Source: an uncultured Bacilli bacterium (GTDB taxonomy: Bacteria > Bacillota_I > Bacilli_A > RF39 > UBA660). From it: a stretch of DNA of 62,140 nt. A program made the translations under genes and the position numbers. This document shows positions 33,172 to 41,830 of this stretch, one piece after another. The stretch covers positions 1-62,140 of the forward strand of contig CAKPCJ010000004.1 of assembly GCA_934141575.1 (NCBI GenBank). Direction: 5' to 3'. The notes beneath the pieces are model-generated. The model made no database searches, had not been told where the DNA came from, and saw nothing but the letters and a program-made list of their open reading frames with translations. Numbering within the stretch: the first letter of the stretch is position 1; every line of letters begins with the position of its first letter.

Positions 33172-33939
33172 ATGAATAAGATAAGAGTTTTAATGGTGGA
33201 CGACAATGTCAGCCTTATTGAAATGATAAAGGAGTATAGTAGTAACCATCAAAAAATTGAAGTAGTATTAAGTGCTAATAATGGCGAAGATGGAATAAAA
33301 TTAATTGAGTCAAAGAAGAATGATTATGACATAATAGTTCTAGACTTACTAATGCCTAAAAAAGATGGAGTATATGTGCTGGAACAAATGAAAGAAAAAA
33401 ATATATCAAAACCGGTAATAGTATTAACATCATTTGATGCAGCAGATATGATAAGAAGAGTATCAAGTTACGGAATAAACTATTATATACTAAAACCATT
33501 CGAATTAGCCGATTTAGAAAAAAGAATAATTGAATGTTGTGAAACTACTAAAGAATCAAAATCATTTGATATTCAAAACAACAACTTGCAACTTTCAATA
33601 ACTAAAATATTACATGAACTTGGTATACCTTCACATATAAAAGGATATCAATACATAAGAGAATCAATAATATTGTTATACAATAGACCTGAAATAGTAG
33701 GTGGAATAACTAAAGAATTATATCCAGAAATAGCGAGTAAATTTAATACAACTGTCTCAAGAGTAGAAAGAGCAATAAGACATGCAATTGAGGTTAGTTG
33801 GAATAGAGGGGACTGGAATCTTATGGAAGAAATATTTGGACACAGCGTAGATATTGATAAAGCAAAACCAACTAATTCAGAATTTGTAGTTACAGTTGCA
33901 GATAAATTAAGATTAGAGTTTCACGGAATAAGGAGTTAA
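33172..33939 (+). CDS. spo0A: Sporulation master regulator Spo0A
   Basis: Phosphorylation-activated transcription factor that commits the cell to sporulation. The 255 aa protein has a receiver domain with the acidic pair in MVDDN, phosphoacceptor Asp58 in VLDLLMPKKDG, and Lys of LKPFE. The C-terminal DNA-binding domain has ILHELGIPSHIKGYQYIRESI, the recognition helix FNTTVSRVERAIRHAIEVSW and GNWNLMEEIFG-like GDWNLMEEIFGH. AAAGGAG precedes ATG 33172. The tandem 0A boxes upstream suggest autoregulation. No spoIVB gene, its usual neighbour, is present. The KinB-like kinase at 40544 is a possible phosphodonor. Confidence 0.97.
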   Translation: MNKIRVLMVDDNVSLIEMIKEYSSNHQKIEVVLSANNGEDGIKLIESKKNDYDIIVLDLLMPKKDGVYVLEQMKEKNISKPVIVLTSFDAADMIRRVSSYGINYYILKPFELADLEKRIIECCETTKESKSFDIQNNNLQLSITKILHELGIPSHIKGYQYIRESIILLYNRPEIVGGITKELYPEIASKFNTTVSRVERAIRHAIEVSWNRGDWNLMEEIFGHSVDIDKAKPTNSEFVVTVADKLRLEFHGIRS

Positions 33940-33962
33940 ACACAATAAAATGTGTTTTTTTT
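33938..33962 (+). terminator. Intrinsic terminator after spo0A
   Basis: aaacaca and tgtgttt pair around ataaaa, followed by eight T. The stem begins at the stop codon. Confidence 0.8.
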
Positions 33963-33995
33963 CTAATTTGTGGTAAAATTATATTGGGTGATAAA

Positions 33996-35498
33996 ATGAA
34001 AACAACATTATTATGTATATTAGATGGATTTGGAATAAGAGAGGAAGTTCATGGAAATGCTGTAAAACAAGCAAATACGCCAAACTTTGACTATTTGTGG
34101 AACAAATATCCACACAGCTTATTGCATGCAAGCGGAAAATTAGTTGGATTACCTGATGGTCAATATGGAAACAGCGAAGTAGGTCACATGAATATAGGTG
34201 CAGGTAGAATTGTATATCAACCCCTTGAATATATAAATCAAAAAATAAGCACAGAAGAATTTTATGAAAATGAAGAATTATTAAAAGTAATAAAACATGT
34301 GCAAGAAAATGATTCTAGACTTCATATAATGGGATTATTAAGCGATGGAGGAGTTCATTCACACATAGATCATTTTTTAGCAGCTCTTGAGTTAGCAAAA
34401 AGAAACAATATAAAGAAAGTTTATTTTCATATTTTTACTGATGGTAGAGATACATACAAAGATGTAGCAATGAAATATATTGATAGACTAACAGAAGAAA
34501 TAGAAAACCAAGAATTAGGTGAAATAGCAAGTATCAGTGGAAGATATTATGCGATGGATAGGGACAACAATTGGGATAGAATAAAGAAAGCATATGATGC
34601 AATAGTAACAGGAACAGCTCCAGAATGTATGAACATTCCTGAAATGATAGAAGAAAGTTACAAAAATGGCGTATACGATGAATTTATCGAACCACATGTA
34701 GTTAATGAAAAAGGAAACATAAGAGAAAATGATGGAGTAATTTGGATAAATTATAGACCTGATAGAGCAAGGGAAATATTAAAAACTATAACAAATAAGT
34801 CATTTAATGATTTTAAAACAATAAAATTTAGTAATGTATTAACTGTTACAATGATGCCAACAAGTGATGAGGTAGTAGCAAAGAATGCGTTTAAAATTGA
34901 AGATGTAATTAATCCAGCAGGTCCATACTTAGATTCATTAGGTATTAAACAACTTAGAATTGCAGAAACAGAAAAATATGCACATGTAACATTCTTCTTT
35001 GATGGTGGAAAAGAATTAGAATTAAAAAATGCAACTAGAATATTAATTCCATCACCAAAAGTTGCAACTTATGATTTAAAACCAGAAATGAGTGCATATG
35101 AAATAACAGAAAGACTTTTAAATGAAATAGGAAATTATGATTTCGTAGTATTAAACTTTGCAAATCCAGACATGGTAGGTCATACTGGTGTAATGGAAGC
35201 TGCAATAAAAGCTATTGAAACAGTAGATGAATGTTTAGGAAAAATTAAGAATAAAATAGATGAGGTTGGTGGGACTCTAATAGTAACAGCAGACCACGGA
35301 AATGCGGATTACATGTTAGACGAAAATAATACAGTTATAACTTCACATTCTTCAAGTTTAGTACCATTTATAATTTGTAGAGATGGATTGAAACTAAAAA
35401 ATGGAAAATTGGGAGATATAATGCCAACTATACTAAAATTGATGAATATTCCTATTCCAAAAGAAATGACTGGAGACATACTTATAGGAGATGAATAA
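33996..35498 (+). CDS. gpmI: 2,3-bisphosphoglycerate-independent phosphoglycerate mutase
   Basis: Interconverts 3- and 2-phosphoglycerate in glycolysis through a phosphoserine, using two Mn2+. The 500 aa protein has the metal site CILDGFG, the nucleophile Ser60 in YGNSEVGHMNIG, GLLSDGGVHSH, the TDGRDT segment, NFANPDMVGHTG and TADHGNAD. GGGTGAT precedes ATG 33996. In spore formers this Mn2+-dependent enzyme is pH- and Mn-sensitive, which lets forespores store 3-phosphoglycerate. Confidence 0.97.
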   Translation: MKTTLLCILDGFGIREEVHGNAVKQANTPNFDYLWNKYPHSLLHASGKLVGLPDGQYGNSEVGHMNIGAGRIVYQPLEYINQKISTEEFYENEELLKVIKHVQENDSRLHIMGLLSDGGVHSHIDHFLAALELAKRNNIKKVYFHIFTDGRDTYKDVAMKYIDRLTEEIENQELGEIASISGRYYAMDRDNNWDRIKKAYDAIVTGTAPECMNIPEMIEESYKNGVYDEFIEPHVVNEKGNIRENDGVIWINYRPDRAREILKTITNKSFNDFKTIKFSNVLTVTMMPTSDEVVAKNAFKIEDVINPAGPYLDSLGIKQLRIAETEKYAHVTFFFDGGKELELKNATRILIPSPKVATYDLKPEMSAYEITERLLNEIGNYDFVVLNFANPDMVGHTGVMEAAIKAIETVDECLGKIKNKIDEVGGTLIVTADHGNADYMLDENNTVITSHSSSLVPFIICRDGLKLKNGKLGDIMPTILKLMNIPIPKEMTGDILIGDE

Positions 35499-35500
35499 AC

Positions 35501-35944
35501 TTGAAACTGATAATAATGGATAAAGGCAAAAAAAGAATTAACAGACTAATAGAATGGCTATTATACATGTTAGGATATACTTTGGTATTAACAATAGTTT
35601 CATTATTATTTGATGAGCATTTAAAAATAGAAAATGCATTTTATGGATTTCTAGCAGTAGTGATAATATATCTATTAAACAAAACAATAAAACCAATATT
35701 AGTTAAGCTAACAATGCCACTTACTGGTATAACACTAGGAATATTTTATCCATTTATTAATATTTTAATATTATATATAGTATCATTTATATTAAGAGGA
35801 CATTTTAAAATTATAGGAATGTCAAACGTAAAAGGAATACTAATATTATTTGTAATGGCTATACTGATATCTTTAATGAATATTATTATGGAAGACAAAG
35901 TAATAAAGCCAATATTAGAAAAAGGGAAGAAAAAAGATGAGTAG
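35501..35944 (+). CDS. YvlD-like (phage holin 4-2 superfamily) membrane protein
   Basis: A 147-residue protein with about four membrane spans. The central segment NKTIKPILVKLTMPLTGITLGIFYPFINILILYI matches the pattern of the YvlD/holin-4 superfamily, which despite its name is chromosomal and of unknown function. The TTG at 35501 has AGGAG about 9 bp upstream; ATG 35516 is the alternative but has no site. It overlaps the lgt start by 8 bases, so it is part of a gpmI-yvlD-lgt-trxB transcription unit. Confidence 0.65.
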   Translation: MKLIIMDKGKKRINRLIEWLLYMLGYTLVLTIVSLLFDEHLKIENAFYGFLAVVIIYLLNKTIKPILVKLTMPLTGITLGIFYPFINILILYIVSFILRGHFKIIGMSNVKGILILFVMAILISLMNIIMEDKVIKPILEKGKKKDE

Positions 35945-36713
35945 AATTGCAATAAGTATAGGAGGAATTAACATATATTGGTATTCAATAATGATATTAC
36001 TGGGTATAATAACGGCATACTTAATTGCAAGAAAAGAATCAAAGTCCTTAGGAATAAATAAAAATGATTTAGATGATTTTGCCTTTGGTTTAATTCCGAT
36101 TGCAATCATAGGAGCTAGGTTATACTATTGTATCTTTGCATTTAATGAATTTAAAGGTAATTTGTTAAGTATATTCAAAGTTTGGGAAGGTGGACTAGCC
36201 ATACACGGAGGAGTAATTGCAGGTGCTATATGGCTAATATATTTCACTAAAAAAAGGAAAATAAATACTATTAAATTTATGGATATGGTATCGCTTGGTT
36301 TGATACTTGCACAAGCAATAGGGAGATGGGGAAATTTTTTCAATCAAGAGGCTCACGGCGGACAAGTTACAAAAATGTTTTTAGAAAACTTACATCTTCC
36401 AAAATTCATAATAAAAGGCATGTGCATAAAGGGTATTTATTACCACCCAACATTTTTATATGAATCATTGTGGTGCTTATTAGGCTTCATAGTATTACTT
36501 ATAATATTTAAAAAGCTAAAAATAACGGGATTAACCGTAAGTGCATATCTTACGTGGTACTCACTAGGAAGATTTTTTATAGAAGGCTTAAGGACAGACA
36601 GCTTAATGATTGGGCCTCTGAGAATGGCACAAGTAATATCTTTAGTATTATTTATAACGGGAGTAATAGGAATAATACTTAGTTTAAAGAAGAGAAGTGA
36701 AAATAATGTATGA
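35937..36713 (+). CDS. lgt: Prolipoprotein diacylglyceryl transferase
   Basis: Membrane enzyme (258 aa, about seven spans) that attaches diacylglycerol to the lipobox cysteine of prelipoproteins. It has the conserved IGARLYY, IHGGVIAG, and the signature GRWGNFFNQEAHGG. The C-terminal TWYSLGRFFIEGLRTDSL is also typical. AAAAGGGAAGAAAA-type purine run precedes the ATG. The thioredoxin reductase gene starts within its last codons, a neighbour pair also known in Bacillus. Confidence 0.95.
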   Translation: MSRIAISIGGINIYWYSIMILLGIITAYLIARKESKSLGINKNDLDDFAFGLIPIAIIGARLYYCIFAFNEFKGNLLSIFKVWEGGLAIHGGVIAGAIWLIYFTKKRKINTIKFMDMVSLGLILAQAIGRWGNFFNQEAHGGQVTKMFLENLHLPKFIIKGMCIKGIYYHPTFLYESLWCLLGFIVLLIIFKKLKITGLTVSAYLTWYSLGRFFIEGLRTDSLMIGPLRMAQVISLVLFITGVIGIILSLKKRSENNV

Positions 36714-37608
36714 TGTAATAATAATTGGATGTGGACCAGCGGGAATGACAGCAGCAATATATTTGAAACAAGCAGGAATAAATGTGGCAATAATAGAAAA
36801 GAATGCTCCTGGTGGAAGCATGAATATGGCAATAAATATAAAGAATTATCCAGGATTTAATCAAATAAAAGGTGCGATGTTATCTCTAAATATGTTTAAT
36901 CAAATAAGAGAATTAGAAATTCCATATATATATGGTGATGTAATCGCGATAAATGATGGCGAAATCAAGCAAATAATAACAAATAAAGATACATACGAAA
37001 CTAAATATTTGGTAATATCAACTGGTAGAAAAAATAAGGAATTGCACATTCAAAATGAAAAAGAATATCTTGGAAAAGGAATAAGCTATTGTGCAATTTG
37101 TGATGGATCTTTATATAAAAACAAAGAAGTAGTAATAGTTGGTTCAAGTATAGAAACCGCAGAAGAAGCTTTATATTTAGCTGATCAATCCGAAGGAGTA
37201 ACTATAATAAATCAGGAAAAAGATTTAAATATAAACGATGAACTAAGAAATTCTCTGAAAAATAAAGAAAACATACATTATTTAAACAATAGTAAAATAA
37301 TAAGATTAATAGGTAATGACTCATTAGAACAAATAGAAATAAAAAATGTAGTATATAACGAAACGTTTACTAAAAAAATAGATGGACTATTTGTATCAAT
37401 AGGGTATGAACCAAATAGTAAGATTTTTAGTGATTTAGGTATAAATTGTAAAAATGGATATATAGTAGTAGATGATAACAATAGAACTAATAAAAGAAAT
37501 ATATATGCTATTGGAGATATAACAAGCAAAAAACTATATCAAGTAGTGACAGCAACATCAGATGGTGCAAAAGCGGCATATGATATAATTTGTAAAGAAA
37601 ATAAATAA
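36706..37608 (+). CDS. trxB: Thioredoxin reductase
   Basis: FAD flavoenzyme that transfers electrons from NADPH to thioredoxin. The 300 aa protein has the FAD motif VIIIGCGPAGMTAAIY, the redox-active CAICD (Cys129, Cys132), the second nucleotide-binding segment VIVGSSIETAEEA and the C-terminal FAD motif YAIGDIT. The second dinucleotide motif reads GSSIETAEEA rather than GGGDSAxEEA, so cofactor preference (NADPH, NADH or ferredoxin-type) is uncertain. ATG 36706 is preferred over the GTG at 36697. It ends in a strong bidirectional terminator. Confidence 0.88.
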   Translation: MYDVIIIGCGPAGMTAAIYLKQAGINVAIIEKNAPGGSMNMAINIKNYPGFNQIKGAMLSLNMFNQIRELEIPYIYGDVIAINDGEIKQIITNKDTYETKYLVISTGRKNKELHIQNEKEYLGKGISYCAICDGSLYKNKEVVIVGSSIETAEEALYLADQSEGVTIINQEKDLNINDELRNSLKNKENIHYLNNSKIIRLIGNDSLEQIEIKNVVYNETFTKKIDGLFVSIGYEPNSKIFSDLGINCKNGYIVVDDNNRTNKRNIYAIGDITSKKLYQVVTATSDGAKAAYDIICKENK

Positions 37609-37640
37609 AAAACAAATAAGAATTATACTTATTTGTTTTT
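37608..37640. terminator. Bidirectional terminator between trxB and the DHH gene
   Basis: A perfect 13-bp stem (aaaaacaaataag with cttatttgttttt) closes around aattata. It separates the convergent genes. Confidence 0.9.
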
Positions 37641-38585
37641 CTATTTGTCATATTTTTTATATAAAGATTTATAAAATATTTTAAGATTCTCATCGTTCAT
37701 TGAAGCTCCCGCGGCCTTTTCATGCCCTCCGCCACCAATAATAGAGGCAATTTCATTTAAATTTATATCATTGACAGTTCTAAACGAAAAAGCTCTTCTT
37801 ACAAAATTGGCAATTAAAATAAAATCAAGTTCTTTATGTCTAGCAGATAATTCGTTTCCTACCGTACTCCTATAGTTTTCGGAAATACTTATGCCAACAT
37901 TATATCCCAAAAACTGTGTAATAATTAATGATTTATCACATTCATCAACATATGAAGCAATATCATCTTCAAGTTTTTTCACGATATCAAGCTCATCTTT
38001 ATCAAAAGTAAAAGTTTCTAACTTATAATTTTTAAGTAGTTTTGAATAGTACTTTTCAATAAAAGAATCAATTCCTATGACAGAAAAAATTTCGGTAAGA
38101 TATTTTCCAGCCAAATTACCAGTATTTTTAAAATCCCAAGTATCGTAACTTCTTACATTTTCTACAAATGAAGAAACATATGTAGAATTTAAATATTGGC
38201 ATTCAGTATAATTTTTTAAAAGATACTCATAAAAGATACTAGTGCCACATGGTAAAAAATCGCCATCTTTGTGAATTACAGTTGACCATGGATATTTAAT
38301 ATCAAAAGAATATATATGATGGTCAAAGTGTTTAACATTTGAAAAATTACTGTCTATAAATTCAAAAATTTCTTCTGTTTTAACTGATAAATCAGTAATA
38401 AAAATTTGGTCATATTTAGAACCAATCAATTCCTTAAATACACTATATAATTCATCTGGCTCACATAGAATAATATCAATTTTTTCAAATACTAATTTAG
38501 CTAATATAACCGCACCCATTCCATCGACATCAGCAATATGTGAAACAATCAAATTATTATTATTAATATTAATATACTTAATCAT
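37641..38585 (-). CDS. DHH-family phosphoesterase
   Basis: Metal-dependent phosphoesterase of 314 aa. The DHH domain has SHIADVDGMGA, FITDLSV, the defining HFDHH, and an acidic YDTWDF. The DHHA1 domain has IGGGGHEKAAGASM, which binds substrate. Families with this layout include nanoRNases (NrnA), cyclic dinucleotide esterases without GGDEF domains, and RecJ-like nucleases. NrnA-like or inorganic polyphosphate activities cannot be separated by eye. An AGGTGG site precedes ATG 38585. It lies directly downstream of rodA. Confidence 0.85.
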   Translation of the reverse strand: MIKYININNNNLIVSHIADVDGMGAVILAKLVFEKIDIILCEPDELYSVFKELIGSKYDQIFITDLSVKTEEIFEFIDSNFSNVKHFDHHIYSFDIKYPWSTVIHKDGDFLPCGTSIFYEYLLKNYTECQYLNSTYVSSFVENVRSYDTWDFKNTGNLAGKYLTEIFSVIGIDSFIEKYYSKLLKNYKLETFTFDKDELDIVKKLEDDIASYVDECDKSLIITQFLGYNVGISISENYRSTVGNELSARHKELDFILIANFVRRAFSFRTVNDINLNEIASIIGGGGHEKAAGASMNDENLKIFYKSLYKKYDK

Positions 38586-38594
38586 AAATACCAC

Positions 38595-39737
38595 CTATAT
38601 ATAATTTCTTTTTTTATTTCTATATTCTTCATTAGCTATAGTAAATACGAATCCAAGCATTAACATATATGACAAAAGTGAAGAACCACCATAACTAATA
38701 AAAGGAAGAGTGATTCCTGTTATTGGTAATAATCCTATTGTCATTCCAATATTTTGAACTTGTTGATATAATAACATTCCAATAATTCCCGCTATAACGT
38801 ATTTATTTATATCATTTTTAGCACTATAGCCTATATGAAGAATTTTACCATCAAAAAATCCAAGAATCAATAAAAGAATTAAAGAACCAATCATTCCAAA
38901 ATTTGAAGCAAAAACTGCAAATATAAAATCAGTTTGTGGTTCTGGAAAATAAATCGGTGTATTAGCAAATCCATGTCCGAATAATCCAGCAGAACCGATT
39001 GCAATAGAAGCATTTTCATATTGCATCCCAACACCACTTCGCCAATCTATAATTCTATCCATTCTATAAAAAAATTTAGTACCAAATATATTAATAAATG
39101 TATCAGGTTTAGAAAAATATAAGAATAAGAATATGGAAAGTATAATACCAACAAATAGTCCTAATATTACAAACCATCTTATTCTGATGCCAGAAGATAG
39201 AAGCATTGCAAGTGTAATAAGTAAATAAATTAATACAACACCAGTATCCGGTTGTAAAAAAGTAAGCACAGAAGGAATACCAACAACAAATAATACTTTA
39301 ACTAGAAATAAAAATTCGTTTTTGATTGAATGATCTGTTTGAAGGTTAAAATCTTCAATCATTCTCGCCAAAACTAAAATAATAAAAATTTTCATAAATT
39401 CACTTGGTTGAATATTTCCAACACCTGAAATTACAAACCAACATTTAGAATTACTTATAGTAGGTGCAAAAAATAATAATCCAATCAAAGAAAGAATTCC
39501 TATTATATAAAAAATCCACGCATTTCTATAAAAAAAGTCTGTACCAAGTGTCATAACTATAAATATAACTATGAATCCAATCAAAAACCAAATGCATTGT
39601 TTAATATAAAGTGAACCAGGAACATCAAATGCGATGACCTCAGCACTATATATAGTTGAAATACTAATAATGGCAAGAAAAACTAGTAACAAAAATAACA
39701 CAATATCAAATTTGTATTTAGAAATTTTGCTCACCAT
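38595..39737 (-). CDS. rodA: SEDS peptidoglycan glycosyltransferase, RodA type
   Basis: Polymerises lipid II into glycan strands (380 aa, ten spans). The signature PEPQTDFIFAVFASNFG, the central QPSEFMKIFIILVLARMI and GLLPITGITLPFISYGGSS near the C-terminus are hallmarks of the FtsW/RodA/SpoVE family. PEPQTDFIF and the isolated position favour RodA (elongation with Mbl), but SpoVE (cortex) or FtsW cannot be excluded. AGGAG precedes the ATG. It is transcribed with the DHH gene, 9 bp apart. Confidence 0.9.
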   Translation of the reverse strand: MVSKISKYKFDIVLFLLLVFLAIISISTIYSAEVIAFDVPGSLYIKQCIWFLIGFIVIFIVMTLGTDFFYRNAWIFYIIGILSLIGLLFFAPTISNSKCWFVISGVGNIQPSEFMKIFIILVLARMIEDFNLQTDHSIKNEFLFLVKVLFVVGIPSVLTFLQPDTGVVLIYLLITLAMLLSSGIRIRWFVILGLFVGIILSIFLFLYFSKPDTFINIFGTKFFYRMDRIIDWRSGVGMQYENASIAIGSAGLFGHGFANTPIYFPEPQTDFIFAVFASNFGMIGSLILLLILGFFDGKILHIGYSAKNDINKYVIAGIIGMLLYQQVQNIGMTIGLLPITGITLPFISYGGSSLLSYMLMLGFVFTIANEEYRNKKRNYI

Positions 39738-39809
39738 ATCATCTCCTATATTATTATTATATCACGTATATAGAAAAATATATTTCATAAAATTAAAAGA
39801 GGAGGAATT

Positions 39810-40088
39810 ATGAATTTACCAGATAATATTTATATAAACAATAAAGAAATAAATACTACAAATCAGAAAGTATACTATTCTGGAAACACTAACTATTTAA
39901 ATGCAAAGGACAAAATAAATGAAATTTTTAAATATACAAATATAGTATATGATAAACAAACATTAATAACAACAAAGGATGAAGTTCTAAATAAGACAAT
40001 AATTGCAAGAGATAGTAATTGCTTAATAACTAATATGCATGAGATAATCCCGATAGAAAATATAATAAATATTAAAATAGATAACTAA
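39810..40088 (+). CDS. Hypothetical protein
   Basis: A 92-residue soluble protein with no family that I recognise. It is Asn/Ile/Lys-rich, with no cysteine pair or membrane span. GAGGAGG lies 6 bp before the ATG, so translation is likely. It heads a same-strand series with the EIIB-like gene and the sensor kinase downstream, but the 54-bp gap with a TATACT element suggests that those have their own promoter. Confidence 0.6.
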   Translation: MNLPDNIYINNKEINTTNQKVYYSGNTNYLNAKDKINEIFKYTNIVYDKQTLITTKDEVLNKTIIARDSNCLITNMHEIIPIENIINIKIDN

Positions 40089-40142
40089 ATTTTGAAAAAA
40101 TACAAAAATATGGTATACTACTAAATATGGATAGGTGATAAT

Positions 40143-40463
40143 ATGGAAATAAACTATGTACAATATATAATAATGGCGATAATACTTATTATAATAGCAT
40201 GTGCCATTGCCAAAACTACAAAAAAGGATGTAAAACTAGAATTAAATAAATTGGTTCAATATTTAGGAGGAAAAGAAAATATAATAAAACATGAAGTAAG
40301 CATGTCTAGATTTAGAGTAGAATTAAAAGATATGTCAAAAGTAAACAAAGAAGCAATACAAAAACTTGGTGCAAGAGGAATTGTTGAGATTGACAATCAA
40401 TTAAAAATAATACTTGGACCAGAAGCAAAACAATTAAAAAAATATATTGATGAGTTAAAGTGA
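40143..40463 (+). CDS. Membrane-tethered PTS EIIB-like domain without the active cysteine
   Basis: A 106-residue protein with one N-terminal span (~8-25) and a single glucose-type EIIB fold. LGGKENIIKHEVSMSRFRVELKDMSKV aligns with the EIIB pattern LGGKxNI...C-x-T-R-L-R...KD...V, and GIVEIDNQLKIILGPEAK with the C-terminal part. The phosphorylated Cys position is Ser53, so phosphoryl transfer is unlikely. No EIIA or EIIC gene is nearby. It is more likely a regulator or sensor; the next gene is a sensor kinase. GGTGAT precedes the ATG. Confidence 0.7.
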   Translation: MEINYVQYIIMAIILIIIACAIAKTTKKDVKLELNKLVQYLGGKENIIKHEVSMSRFRVELKDMSKVNKEAIQKLGARGIVEIDNQLKIILGPEAKQLKKYIDELK

Positions 40464-40488
40464 TAAAAAAAGTCACTTTTTTTTATTA
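40457..40488 (+). terminator. Intrinsic terminator after the EIIB-like gene
   Basis: aaagtga and tcacttt pair around an A-rich loop, followed by a long T run. It includes the stop codon. Confidence 0.7.
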
Positions 40489-40543
40489 TTCGACAAAAAA
40501 AGACAGACAGACATTATATATTAATGACAGGGAGGGACAAATA

Positions 40544-41773
40544 ATGACAAATATAACCGGTATTTTGACAAATATTATATGTATATTATTTCCATTCTTG
40601 TGTTATATGATATACGTAGCGTATTGTAATGACATAAACAAAAAAGAAAGCAACTTATTATTATCAGTAGTATTATTTATTTCAATGTATTTAAGTCACG
40701 AGCATAGTATAGGGATAACCCCACCAATAATGCTTAATATCCCACTTATAATTGCATATTTAAAAGAAAAAAAAGACAGTATACTAATAATGAGTATATT
40801 CATAGTCTTCAATTATAATATCGTATTTGGATTGCCACTAAGCATATGTATAATAGAATATATTGCTTACTATGGACTATATATATTAATAAAAAGTATA
40901 AACAAAGAAAAACTAAAATATTTTTATATATTAACATTTAGTATAATAAAAGCAACAATATTAATAATAGAAACACCAGATATTTACCCTAATGTTAACA
41001 TAATAATAAAAATGGTAATTGTATTATCAATATTTGTATTATCGGCAATATTAATAATAAACCTCCTAGAAAAAAGTGAACAAATAATTAATTTAAACAT
41101 AACAATTAAAGAATTGGAAAGAGAAAAACAACTTAGATGCTCACTATTCAATATAGCACATGAAATAAAAAATCCATTAGCAGTTTGCAAAGGATATTTA
41201 GAAATGCTAAATTTTAAAAATCCAAACCATGAAAAATATATCCCAATAATTCAAACTGAATTAGAAAGATCAATAACGTTAATGAATGACATGTTGAACT
41301 TCACAAAAATAAAAATATCACCAGAATATATGGATATAAATGTATTATTAGAGGATATAAAATTGAGTGTGGCACCAATAACAAAAAATAAAAATATTAA
41401 AGTAAACATAAAGGTTTCAAAGGACGAATTATATGTTTATGCAGATTATATTAGATTAAAACAAGTATTTGTAAATATAATAAAAAATTGCATAGAGAAT
41501 TTAGAAGACAATTCAAACCAAAAAATTATAAATATAGAAGTAACTTTAAAGCGTAATCAAATTATTACAACAATAAATGACAACAGCAAGGGCATGACAA
41601 AAAATGAATTAAGAGAATTAAATAAACCATTTTATACGCCAAATGGTAGAAATAGAGCATTAGAAGCTACACTGGTAAATGAAATAATAAAATGTCATGA
41701 TGGAGAAATATCCTTCATGTCTAAACTAAATAAGGGAACAACTGCAGTAATAAAACTTCCATATAAAGCATAA
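40544..41773 (+). CDS. KinB-like sensor histidine kinase
   Basis: Membrane histidine kinase of 409 aa without a cognate regulator next to it. The first ~195 residues form about six spans with almost no extracytoplasmic domain, as in KinB. The H-box is NIAHEIKNPLAVCKGYL (His206), the N-box NIIKNCIENL and the G1-box DNSKGM. The glycine-rich G2 box is degenerate (GRNRALEATLVNEI). AGGGAGG precedes ATG 40544; the frame is open further up without a site. Orphan KinB-type kinases feed the Spo0A pathway in Bacilli, a plausible role here. Confidence 0.82.
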   Translation: MTNITGILTNIICILFPFLCYMIYVAYCNDINKKESNLLLSVVLFISMYLSHEHSIGITPPIMLNIPLIIAYLKEKKDSILIMSIFIVFNYNIVFGLPLSICIIEYIAYYGLYILIKSINKEKLKYFYILTFSIIKATILIIETPDIYPNVNIIIKMVIVLSIFVLSAILIINLLEKSEQIINLNITIKELEREKQLRCSLFNIAHEIKNPLAVCKGYLEMLNFKNPNHEKYIPIIQTELERSITLMNDMLNFTKIKISPEYMDINVLLEDIKLSVAPITKNKNIKVNIKVSKDELYVYADYIRLKQVFVNIIKNCIENLEDNSNQKIINIEVTLKRNQIITTINDNSKGMTKNELRELNKPFYTPNGRNRALEATLVNEIIKCHDGEISFMSKLNKGTTAVIKLPYKA

Positions 41774-41830
41774 ATATTATAAAATACAAATTATTGTTAA
41801 TAATATGAATAACAAAAGGGAGAAATAAAA

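Noticed and set aside
35501..35944. Phage lysis gene (holin)
   Set aside because: No endolysin or other phage gene is adjacent, and the sequence fits the chromosomal YvlD-like branch inside a housekeeping operon.
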